DNA of 6,946 nucleotides from an uncultured Collinsella sp. (GTDB taxonomy: Bacteria; Actinomycetota; Coriobacteriia; Coriobacteriales; Coriobacteriaceae), in NCBI GenBank assembly GCA_938045085.1, contig CALINZ010000291.1, forward strand, positions 1 through 6,946, given 5' to 3'. The notes beneath the pieces are model-generated. The model was given only the letters and a program-made list of their open reading frames with translations. It searched no databases and was not told where the DNA came from. Position numbers and translations under genes: made by a program. How positions within the stretch are numbered: position 1 is the first letter of the stretch; every line of letters begins with the position of its first letter. This document shows, piece by piece, positions 1-4,732 of this stretch.

Positions 1-34
1 GAAACGAAAGGGCGCTGACCTTCTGGTCGCGCCC
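1..34 (-). terminator. Predicted rho-independent terminator downstream of the SIS-domain gene
   Basis: Read on the minus strand, GGGCGCGACC (34-25), a four-base loop AGAA and GGTC-A-GCGCCC (20-10) form a GC-rich stem of ten base pairs with a single bulged A. The stem is followed by the T-rich tail TTTCGTTTC (9-1). This is the usual shape of an intrinsic terminator for leftward transcription. It lies about 80 bases after the stop of the SIS-domain gene and would make that gene the last in its transcript. The plus strand has no comparable T-tract. The tail is interrupted by a C and a G, so efficiency is uncertain. Confidence 0.6.
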
Positions 35-53
35 TTGAAGTTGAACGTCAGAT

Positions 54-88
54 TGCCCAAATGCGGACCGCGCAGCGTCGAGCCGTTA
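54..88. repeat. 35-bp dispersed repeat, copy 1
   Basis: The block starts TGCCCAAATG (54-63), has an eight-base variable middle (64-71) and ends GCAGCGTCGAGCCGTTA (72-88). The same two blocks, with the same eight-base gap and one mismatch in the conserved 27 positions, recur at 4698-4732. Both copies lie at the 3' end of a minus-strand gene and have the same orientation. This copy runs into the hairpin at 85-112. A match this long with fixed spacing is not expected by chance in 7 kb, so the two share an origin. I do not recognise it as a named element. Its mechanism is unknown, and a REP-like extragenic repeat is the simplest reading. Confidence 0.65.
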
Positions 89-112
89 CGCGGTTTGGTA
101 AAACCGCGTAAC
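85..112. repeat. Perfect 12-bp inverted repeat touching the SIS gene stop codon
   Basis: GTTACGCGGTTT (85-96) and AAACCGCGTAAC (101-112) are exact reverse complements around a four-base loop GGTA. The right arm ends on the last base of the TAG stop codon (112-114, minus strand), so the hairpin begins in the stop codon of the SIS-domain mRNA. No T-tract follows on either strand, so it is not a standard intrinsic terminator. It could protect the mRNA 3' end, assist the terminator at 1-34, be part of the adjacent dispersed repeat, or bind a dimeric protein. The sequence alone does not decide among these. Confidence 0.75.
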
Positions 113-1104
113 TAATACTCAAGCTTCCACATGTAGCGACGCGTCATGTAGTCCTTGTGGGTGACTGCAGAGAGTGCACGCATGTACACGTTGTTGAGGA
201 TCGGGGCAAAGATCAGGTGGTTGAAGTACTCGCTCACGCTGTCCTTGATGTCGTTGAGGCCGAGCTCCTTGGCGTCAAGCTGATAGACGCGCTCGCCACC
301 GTACTGGTTGACGAAGCGGATGCCGCGCTCGTCGTTGCAGCGGCTGCGGCCGACGCTGATGAGCTGGAACAGCGAGGTGCGCTTGTCCAGGATCTCGAAG
401 GGGCCGTGGAAGAAGTCGCAGGTGTTGATGGTGCAGGAGTCGATCTGCAGCATCTCCTGCACGTTGCAGATGCTAAAGACGTAGGCGGCACCAAAAAGCG
501 GGCCCTGAGCCATGACGTTGATGCAGGGCTTGTCGGCGTTCTGCTCGGCCCACTTGGCAGCGAGCGGACGGGTGTACTCGACGGCCTTGCGATAGATGGG
601 ATCGATCAGGTCGAAGGCGGCCATGGCGGTCTCGTACTCGGCATAGCCCTCGGTCTGCTGCGTGAGCTCCATGGCGATCATGGTCACGACGGCGGAGTTG
701 GTACGGCCCATGCAGGACTCGTCGACGGCCAGGCTGTCGTACTGGATCTTGTAGTCGCAGACCTCGGTGAGACCGGACTCGTCAACATAGATGGCGATGG
801 TGCTGGCGCCGTGGTCCTTGGCGACCTGGGCGGCGACGATGGTCTCCTTGGTGCCGCGCATGGACACGACGACGGCCAGAGTGTTCTCGTTGACGTAGGC
901 CGGGGTGGCGTGCACGAACTCGTTGCTGGTGTAGCTGGAGCTCACGACCTGCGTGGCCTCGTGCTCCATAAAGTACTGGGCAGGATAGTTACCGCCGTTG
1001 GATCCGCCGGCGCCAATCCACACGACGCGCTTGATGCCACCCTTGTCAGCTTTGTCAGCCAAAACCTGGGAGACGACGTCCTTAACCTGTTCCTGAGTAG
1101 TCAT
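112..1104 (-). CDS. SIS-domain sugar-phosphate deglycase/isomerase, FrlB-like
   Basis: This 330-residue protein has two SIS (sugar isomerase) domains. The first, about residues 20-150, carries the phosphosugar-binding loop GAGGSNGG (31-38) and a VSMRGTKET segment (80-88). The second, about 185-330, carries QGP (200-202) and FFHGPFE (231-237). E217 and H233 are 16 residues apart, the same spacing as the catalytic Glu/His pair of FrlB/FraB deglycases and of GlmS. The C-terminal RRYxxxLEY ending also resembles FrlB, from memory of that family. Length fits FrlB (about 340 residues). FrlB-type enzymes split fructoselysine 6-phosphate into glucose 6-phosphate and lysine in the cytoplasm, and related members act on other Amadori phosphates or isomerise phosphosugars, so the exact substrate is inferred. 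The ATG has a good ribosome binding site, GAAAGG, ten bases upstream. The gene diverges from a GntR/HutC regulator. No sugar kinase or transporter adjoins it in the window. Confidence 0.85.
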   Translation of the reverse strand: MTTQEQVKDVVSQVLADKADKGGIKRVVWIGAGGSNGGNYPAQYFMEHEATQVVSSSYTSNEFVHATPAYVNENTLAVVVSMRGTKETIVAAQVAKDHGASTIAIYVDESGLTEVCDYKIQYDSLAVDESCMGRTNSAVVTMIAMELTQQTEGYAEYETAMAAFDLIDPIYRKAVEYTRPLAAKWAEQNADKPCINVMAQGPLFGAAYVFSICNVQEMLQIDSCTINTCDFFHGPFEILDKRTSLFQLISVGRSRCNDERGIRFVNQYGGERVYQLDAKELGLNDIKDSVSEYFNHLIFAPILNNVYMRALSAVTHKDYMTRRYMWKLEY

Positions 1105-1114
1105 CGTGCATCAG

Positions 1115-1120
1115 CCTTTC
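1115..1120 (-). promoter_or_regulatory. Ribosome binding site of the SIS-domain gene
   Basis: On the minus strand GAAAGG lies ten bases before the ATG at 1104-1102. It supports this start over the nearby out-of-frame ATG at 1111-1109. Confidence 0.6.
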
Positions 1121-1142
1121 TTCTCGTTTGATGCTCTCGATG

Positions 1143-1189
1143 GCATACAAGTTACATACATGTTTTGGTTATGTCGACTAGTTGTATGC
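1143..1189. promoter_or_regulatory. Mirrored 8-bp boxes, candidate operators of the divergent regulator
   Basis: GCATACAA (1143-1150) and TTGTATGC (1182-1189) are exact reverse complements separated by 31 bases, and a further related stretch, ACATACATGT (1154-1163), lies between them. GntR/HutC regulators generally bind short GT...AC palindromes, and these boxes carry that kind of ATAC/GTAT half-site. Their location between the SIS gene start and the divergent regulator fits control of the SIS gene. The assignment to this particular regulator is inferred. Confidence 0.5.
1149..1177 (-). promoter_or_regulatory. Possible promoter for the SIS-domain gene (weak match)
   Basis: On the minus strand TCGACA (1177-1172) resembles a -35 box. 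It is separated by 17 bases from TAACTT (1154-1149), a poor -10 match (three of six). Its attraction is position: the -10 candidate touches the GCATACAA box (1143-1150), and the -35 candidate lies just inside the mirrored TTGTATGC box (1182-1189), so a repressor on both boxes would cover it. TATGTA nearby is another possible -10. The call is tentative. Confidence 0.25.
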
Positions 1190-1253
1190 TATATTTGTCT
1201 TAGAAAATTCGCTGATACGGTTTTCGATAACTTGCTACCAGCGGTTTTGTTGT

Positions 1254-1266
1254 TGTATTGAATACA
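1254..1266. promoter_or_regulatory. Palindromic site TGTATT-G-AATACA, candidate operator
   Basis: Two perfect six-base arms flank a single central G, about 44 bases before the regulator ATG. The GTATT/AATAC core uses the same half-sites as the boxes at 1143-1189. A compact palindrome of this size suits a dimeric GntR-family protein, and its place upstream of the regulator gene suggests autoregulation. The palindrome is seen directly, while its function is inferred. Confidence 0.5.
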
Positions 1267-1283
1267 TGCTTGATTAGATACGC

Positions 1284-1303
1284 ATACAGGTTAGATACAG
1301 GTT
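1284..1303 (+). repeat. Tandem direct repeat ATACAGGTT with 11-bp period
   Basis: ATACAGGTT occurs at 1284-1292 and again at 1295-1303, one helical turn apart, immediately before the regulator start codon. The second copy supplies ACAGG, the only Shine-Dalgarno-like stretch for that gene, eight bases before the ATG. The repeat also carries the ATAC half-site seen elsewhere in this gap, so it could be an operator overlapping the translation start region, or a local duplication. Confidence 0.5.
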
Positions 1304-1309
1304 GATCGC

Positions 1310-2032
1310 ATGAACGCTTCATCTAAAAAGAGACTGACCCAATACGAGCGCTTGGCGGGCATGCTGCGCGACCGCATCGCCTCCGGCACCTACGCGCGCG
1401 GAGACAAGCTGCCGTCCGAGATGGAACTCATGGACGAATCGGAGCTGTCGCGCAGCACCGTACGCCACGCCCTTAAGGTGCTCGTTGACGAGGGTCTGGT
1501 GCGCACCGAGCGCGGGCGTGGCGCCTTTGTGGCCGACACGCCGGCGCTCCACGAGAACAACCTGGTGTTTTCGAGCTATACCAAGCAGGTCGAAGGCCAG
1601 GGCATGAAGCCCACCACGCGCACCGTGGACTCGGGCTTTGCCAAGGCGGCCGGCAGCATGGCTAAGTTCTTTGACGCCGCCGTGGGCAGCAAGCTCGTCA
1701 AACTTGTCCGCCTGCGCTACCTGGACGACGTGCCGCTGTGCCTGGAGACCACCTACCTGCCGCCAAGCTTCGAGACGCTCATCGATCGCGATATCAACGG
1801 TTCGCTCTACGCGACGCTGCGCCAAGAATTCCATCGAGCGCCAGCACAGGGACATAAGACCTTTGAGGTGTGCTATGCCTCGCAAAACGAGGCGTTTTTG
1901 CTCAACGTTGAGCGCGGGCAGGCGCTGATCCTAATCACCGACTACGTCTACGACACCGACGGCCGCCCGCTCCATGTCTCCAAGCGCATCCAACGCACCG
2001 ACCGTGCCAAATACACCGAGCCCATCGGCTAA
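1310..2032 (+). CDS. GntR-family transcriptional regulator, HutC/UTRA type
   Basis: This 240-residue cytoplasmic DNA-binding protein has a GntR winged helix at about residues 10-75, with the hallmarks LPSEMEL (34-40), SRSTVRHAL (47-55) and the wing GRGAFV (69-74). A UTRA effector-binding domain covers about 90-235, with the typical ETTYLPP segment and the C-terminal DGRPLHVSKR stretch. Length matches HutC-subfamily regulators (about 235-250). Members of this subfamily, including NagR, DasR and FrlR, commonly sense phosphosugars or amino-acid derivatives. Divergent pairing with a phosphosugar SIS enzyme suggests that it controls that gene and responds to the enzyme's substrate or product, which is inference. 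The chosen ATG has a modest ACAGG ribosome binding site. The next in-frame ATG (codon 18) would delete part of the winged helix. Whether it represses or activates cannot be read from sequence. Confidence 0.9.
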   Translation: MNASSKKRLTQYERLAGMLRDRIASGTYARGDKLPSEMELMDESELSRSTVRHALKVLVDEGLVRTERGRGAFVADTPALHENNLVFSSYTKQVEGQGMKPTTRTVDSGFAKAAGSMAKFFDAAVGSKLVKLVRLRYLDDVPLCLETTYLPPSFETLIDRDINGSLYATLRQEFHRAPAQGHKTFEVCYASQNEAFLLNVERGQALILITDYVYDTDGRPLHVSKRIQRTDRAKYTEPIG

Positions 2033-2040
2033 CCAACACC

Positions 2041-2081
2041 AAAACCACCACAAAGGTGCCTGTCCCCATTGTGGTGGTTTT
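2041..2081. terminator. Bidirectional hairpin between convergent genes, REP-like loop
   Basis: AAAACCACCACAA (2041-2053) and TTGTGGTGGTTTT (2069-2081) are a perfect 13-bp inverted repeat around a 15-base loop. The flanking A-run and T-run give a short U-tail on the transcript in both directions. It begins eight bases after the regulator TAA and overlaps the TAA of the GNAT gene (2080-2082), the standard location of a shared terminator for converging genes. The loop contains GGTGCCTGTCCCC (GGGGACAGGCACC on the other strand). I recall this as a motif of dispersed REP-like repeats linked to IS200-type REP-associated transposases, but that link is from memory and unverified here. Confidence 0.65.
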
Positions 2082-2661
2082 AGGCGAGGAGGTCGGGGAA
2101 CCAGGTTGGTTTGGGTTGGTTAGGGACGCGCTCGGCCAGGACCAACTCCATCCAGCACATGTCGTACCAGCGGCCGAACTTCTGGGCACAGCGGTCAAAC
2201 GTACCCACCAGGCGGTAGCCCATATGGGCATGGAAATCCTGACTGTTGTGCGTCAGATACTCGTCGTCCTTGTCGTGCGGCACGGCGATGAGCGCGCACA
2301 TATTGGTGATGCCCATCGCGATCAGGCATTGCTTGAGCGCATCGTGCAGCTTGCGGCCCAGCCCGCCGTGGCGCACGTCGCGCGCCAGGTAGATCGATGT
2401 CTCGACCGACCAGTCGTATGCCTCGCGGCTGTTGAGCGGACTCACATAGGCATAGCCTACCGGACGCCCGTCCAGCTCCATCACCAGATACGGATAGCGC
2501 TCGAGCGCGCGCTCGATGCGCCCGGCGAACTCCTCAACGCTCGGCACCTCGTATTCGCAGGTTATCGCCGTCTCGCGCACATATGGCTCATAGATGGCAA
2601 GCAACGCCGACGCGTCATCGGGCGCCGCCAGGCGAATCGTCGGCTCGGACATCTCGGTCAT
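2080..2661 (-). CDS. GNAT-family N-acetyltransferase, phosphinothricin-acetyltransferase-like
   Basis: This 193-residue soluble enzyme is expected to move the acetyl group of acetyl-CoA to an amine. The single GNAT domain runs from IRLAAPDDA (9-17) to FGRWYDMCWME (162-172). The acetyl-CoA-binding signature RxxGxG appears as RHGGLG (97-102), followed by helix RKLHDAL. The pieces IYEPYVRETAIT (23-34), DWSVETSIYLARD (83-95), and FHAHMGYRLVGTF (143-155) match the phosphinothricin/Bar-type branch (COG1247). The substrate is unknown, and members are often annotated from homology only. The ATG at 2661 is preferred because AGAAGGG lies four bases upstream. A TTG start at 2685 would add eight residues encoded by the ribosome binding site and terminator tail, and the ATG at 2652 has poorer spacing. 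The C-terminal 20 residues are proline-rich and extend past the usual fold. Confidence 0.85.
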   Translation of the reverse strand: MTEMSEPTIRLAAPDDASALLAIYEPYVRETAITCEYEVPSVEEFAGRIERALERYPYLVMELDGRPVGYAYVSPLNSREAYDWSVETSIYLARDVRHGGLGRKLHDALKQCLIAMGITNMCALIAVPHDKDDEYLTHNSQDFHAHMGYRLVGTFDRCAQKFGRWYDMCWMELVLAERVPNQPKPTWFPDLLA

Positions 2662-2665
2662 ACAA

Positions 2666-2677
2666 CCCTTCTCCCCC
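2666..2677 (-). promoter_or_regulatory. Strong ribosome binding site deciding the GNAT start
   Basis: GGGGGAGAAGGG on the minus strand ends four bases before the ATG at 2661-2659. It fixes the start there. It directly abuts the TTTT tail of the preceding terminator, with no space between the two signals. Confidence 0.65.
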
Positions 2678-2721
2678 AAAAGCAAGGGCCACCCTGCGCC
2701 AAACCCAGCGCAAGGCGGCCC
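2678..2721 (-). terminator. Rho-independent terminator after the aldolase-like gene
   Basis: On the minus strand GGGCCGCCTTGCGC (2721-2708), an eight-base loop TGGGTTTG, and GCGCAGGGTGGCCC (2699-2686) form a 14-bp stem with two G-U pairs. The tail TTGCTTTT (2685-2678) follows. It starts 17 bases after the TAG of the aldolase-like gene and should end the mfd-PAP2-aldolase transcript. The plus strand lacks an equivalent T-run, so it is directional. Its tail lies against the GNAT ribosome binding site. Confidence 0.8.
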
Positions 2722-2738
2722 CTCGTCATTACATCAGG

Positions 2739-3764
2739 CTACAGGACAGCCGCCAGCGCGTTGATATCCTCCTGCGTCGTGGCCCAGCTGGTGCAAAAAC
2801 GCACCACCGTGTGGGTCTCGTCGTACTTTTCCCAGTACTCGATCGAGGCATGCTCGCGAATGCGGGCCATGTCTTCGTTGGGCAGAATCACGAACTGCTG
2901 GTTGGTCGGCGTCTCCAAGAAGAACTGGTAGCCGCGCTCGTGCAGCACGCGACGCAGCGCCTGAGCGGTCTCAATCGCCTGGCGACCAATCTCAAAATAC
3001 AGGCCATCGGTAAAGAGTGCCTCAAACTGGACGCCCGTCAGGCGACCCTTGGCCAACAGCGCGCCGTGCTGCTTAATGCGCGGAATGGGATGCGCCGGAG
3101 CGCGCATGCCGCAAAACACCACGGCCTCGCCGCAAAGCGCGCCGCACTTTGTGCCGCCGATGTAGAACACGTCACACAGCTGCGCCAGCTCGGGCGGGGT
3201 AATGTCGCACTCATCGGCCGCCAGCGCATAGGCCAGGCGGGCGCCATCCACAAACAGCGGAATCTCGCGCTTCTGGCACACCGCGTGAATCGCCGCGAGC
3301 TCGGCCTTGGAGTACAGCGTGCCGTACTCGGTCGATAGGCTCACATACACGGCACCCGGGAACACCGTGTGCTCGTAGCTCTCGTTTTCGTAGAACACCT
3401 GGATATAGTTCTCGAGGTCCTCGGCGTGCATCTTGCCCTCGTAGCCGGGGATGGTGAGCACCTTGTGGCCGCCAAACTCGATAGCGCCCGCCTCATGGCA
3501 GGCGACGTGGCCAGTCTCGGCAGCAACGACGCCCTCGTAGGGCGCAAGCAGCATGTCGATCACCGTCGCGTTGGCCTGAGTGCCGCCCACCAGAAAAAAC
3601 ACGTCGGCATCGGGAGCCTGGCAGGCCTCGCGGATAAGCTGCTTGGCACGCTCGGTGTGCGCATCGGTACCGTAGCCGGGCTGCGGCTCCATGTTGGTAT
3701 CGACGAGTGCCTGCAGCACTGCCGGATGTGCACCGTGGGAATAATCGTTGTTAAACGCGAGCAT
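2739..3764 (-). CDS. Low-specificity threonine aldolase / beta-eliminating lyase family PLP enzyme
   Basis: This 341-residue cytoplasmic fold-type I PLP enzyme has the usual length of low-specificity threonine aldolases, which split threonine or allo-threonine into glycine and acetaldehyde. The N-terminal NNDYSHGAHPAVL and GYGTDAHTERA (30-40) are family hallmarks. GGTQAN (60-65) forms part of the PLP phosphate pocket, H86 sits in ETGHVACHE as the ring-stacking histidine, DGAR (173-176) supplies the aspartate that contacts the pyridine nitrogen, and K206 in IGGTKCG is the expected Schiff-base lysine. All key residues look intact. Other members of PF01212 act as lyases on other amino acids, so the substrate is probable, not certain. 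The ATG has a good GAGAGG site six bases upstream. It follows the PAP2 gene by 45 bases in the same direction and is followed by a strong terminator, so it is probably the last gene of that transcript. Confidence 0.9.
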   Translation of the reverse strand: MLAFNNDYSHGAHPAVLQALVDTNMEPQPGYGTDAHTERAKQLIREACQAPDADVFFLVGGTQANATVIDMLLAPYEGVVAAETGHVACHEAGAIEFGGHKVLTIPGYEGKMHAEDLENYIQVFYENESYEHTVFPGAVYVSLSTEYGTLYSKAELAAIHAVCQKREIPLFVDGARLAYALAADECDITPPELAQLCDVFYIGGTKCGALCGEAVVFCGMRAPAHPIPRIKQHGALLAKGRLTGVQFEALFTDGLYFEIGRQAIETAQALRRVLHERGYQFFLETPTNQQFVILPNEDMARIREHASIEYWEKYDETHTVVRFCTSWATTQEDINALAAVL

Positions 3765-3770
3765 GGCAAT

Positions 3771-3776
3771 CCTCTC
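3771..3776 (-). promoter_or_regulatory. Ribosome binding site of the aldolase-like gene
   Basis: GAGAGG on the minus strand lies six bases before the ATG at 3764-3762. The 45-base gap from the PAP2 stop holds no obvious terminator or promoter, which favours co-transcription. Confidence 0.6.
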
Positions 3777-3809
3777 TTACCGGGTATCGGTCAGATGATT
3801 CAAACGGAG

Positions 3810-4673
3810 CTATTGTACGCCGCTGGGATAGGCAATGCGCGCGGCAAGGCACTCAAGTGCCAGTACCAGAGCAAAACCGCAGCTCACGTCACTCAAAAAG
3901 TGCGCTCCGATCACGATGCGGCCAAACGCGACGAGCGCCGCGACCACAGCCGCCGCCCAAAAGATCACACGGCGACGCGAAGGCTTTTCCGTAAAGGCTG
4001 CCGCGGGAAGCCCGGCGAGCATAAGGCCGATCGCCGCATGCGCCGTGTGTCCGCTCGCAAACGACTTGAAGCCGTCCTTGATCACGCCGGCGGCGATAAA
4101 GGCCCACTTGTCGGGGTTGCCAATCACCCACCACGGCTGAAAATCGAGCCCCGGCGTGACCTCGATCACGCGCATGCGCGGGCGCGACCACAGCGGCTTA
4201 ACAATGACGTTGAGGATGATGGCTTGAGCGGCCCACACGGCCAGCACCATCAACGCCCAGCGCGTGAGCTCGTCGGGCTCGGTCGCGCGCGTGAGGCGAT
4301 AGACGATAAGGTTGGCGGCGATCACCAGCACAAACGTCAGCACCAGCTGAACGGCAATGAGTTTGCCGCCAACCTTCAGGGACGAAACAATCTCGTAGCC
4401 GGCCAGGCCAACGTTGACAAGGATGCCGAGCACGGCGAGCCATTTGCTCCCTCTGGAATCGGGGCGCACCGCGCGCACGAGCATAACGCCCGCGATGCTC
4501 GCCGTCAGTTCGAACGGTAGCTCGCCGGCGGCCTCGATAAAGCGGCCGTACATGCTGCCGACGTTGAACAGCGCGCTCGAGATCTGATAATCGAAGAAAC
4601 TGCCCACGCCCAGACAAAGGCACAGGACAACCGCGATAATGGCGACATCTTTCTTATAGATGTATCCGAACAT
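3810..4673 (-). CDS. PAP2-family integral membrane phosphatase
   Basis: This 287-residue membrane protein has about eight hydrophobic stretches, near residues 10-26, 52-67, 79-95, 105-126, 138-157, 210-227, 236-252 and 262-279. The PAP2 phosphatase signature is present in three parts: K159 with R164-P165 (KPLWSRP), ASGHT (206-210) with H209, and GRIVIGAHFLSD (251-262) giving R252, H258 and D262. H258 is the expected nucleophile, aided by D262, and H209 the proton donor. Such enzymes dephosphorylate lipid phosphates such as phosphatidate, phosphatidylglycerol phosphate or undecaprenyl pyrophosphate on the outer face of the membrane, and the substrate is not readable here. The motif spacing K-x4-RP is shorter than the textbook K-x6-RP. 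It is slightly longer than compact PAP2 enzymes because of extra N-terminal segments. The ATG has AAAGG five bases upstream. It lies 56 bases after mfd and before the aldolase-like gene, same strand. Confidence 0.88.
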   Translation of the reverse strand: MFGYIYKKDVAIIAVVLCLCLGVGSFFDYQISSALFNVGSMYGRFIEAAGELPFELTASIAGVMLVRAVRPDSRGSKWLAVLGILVNVGLAGYEIVSSLKVGGKLIAVQLVLTFVLVIAANLIVYRLTRATEPDELTRWALMVLAVWAAQAIILNVIVKPLWSRPRMRVIEVTPGLDFQPWWVIGNPDKWAFIAAGVIKDGFKSFASGHTAHAAIGLMLAGLPAAAFTEKPSRRRVIFWAAAVVAALVAFGRIVIGAHFLSDVSCGFALVLALECLAARIAYPSGVQ

Positions 4674-4678
4674 GCTTT

Positions 4679-4683
4679 CCTTT
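4679..4683 (-). promoter_or_regulatory. Ribosome binding site of the PAP2 gene
   Basis: AAAGG on the minus strand lies five bases before the ATG at 4673-4671 and supports this start. It sits just beyond the repeat copy that fills most of the 56-base gap after mfd. Confidence 0.55.
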
Positions 4684-4697
4684 CGATGGAACCAGAG

Positions 4698-4732
4698 TGC
4701 CCAAATGGGGTGATTGCAGCGTCGACCCGTTA
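4698..4732. repeat. 35-bp dispersed repeat, copy 2, containing the mfd stop codon
   Basis: TGCCCAAATG (4698-4707), an eight-base spacer GGGTGATT, and GCAGCGTCGACCCGTTA (4716-4732) repeat the block at 54-88, with one mismatch outside the spacer. The last three bases are the complement of the TAA stop codon of mfd, so the repeat overlaps the end of the gene. Unlike copy 1, it is not followed by the 12-bp inverted repeat, and no T-tailed hairpin is visible, so it looks like a shortened copy. It fills most of the gap between mfd and the PAP2 gene. Confidence 0.65.

Noticed and set aside
85..112. Intrinsic terminator call for the 12-bp inverted repeat
   Set aside because: The stem is strong but neither strand has a following T-tract, while the T-tailed hairpin at 1-34 fits the terminator role better.
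157..1131. Plus-strand open frame of 324 codons across the SIS-domain gene
   Set aside because: It is antisense to a well-supported enzyme gene. Its protein is an implausible Val/Ala/Gly/Asp-rich string, as expected when a GC-biased third position is read on the opposite strand.
2662..2685. N-terminal extension of the GNAT protein from a TTG start at 2685
   Set aside because: The extra eight codons are made of terminator tail and ribosome binding site, and the ATG at 2661 has a well-placed AGAAGGG and matches the start of the family domain.
2056..4520. Three long plus-strand frames opposite the GNAT, aldolase and PAP2 genes
   Set aside because: Each is antisense to a gene with recognisable family motifs, none shows a domain of its own, and they overlap one another in different frames.
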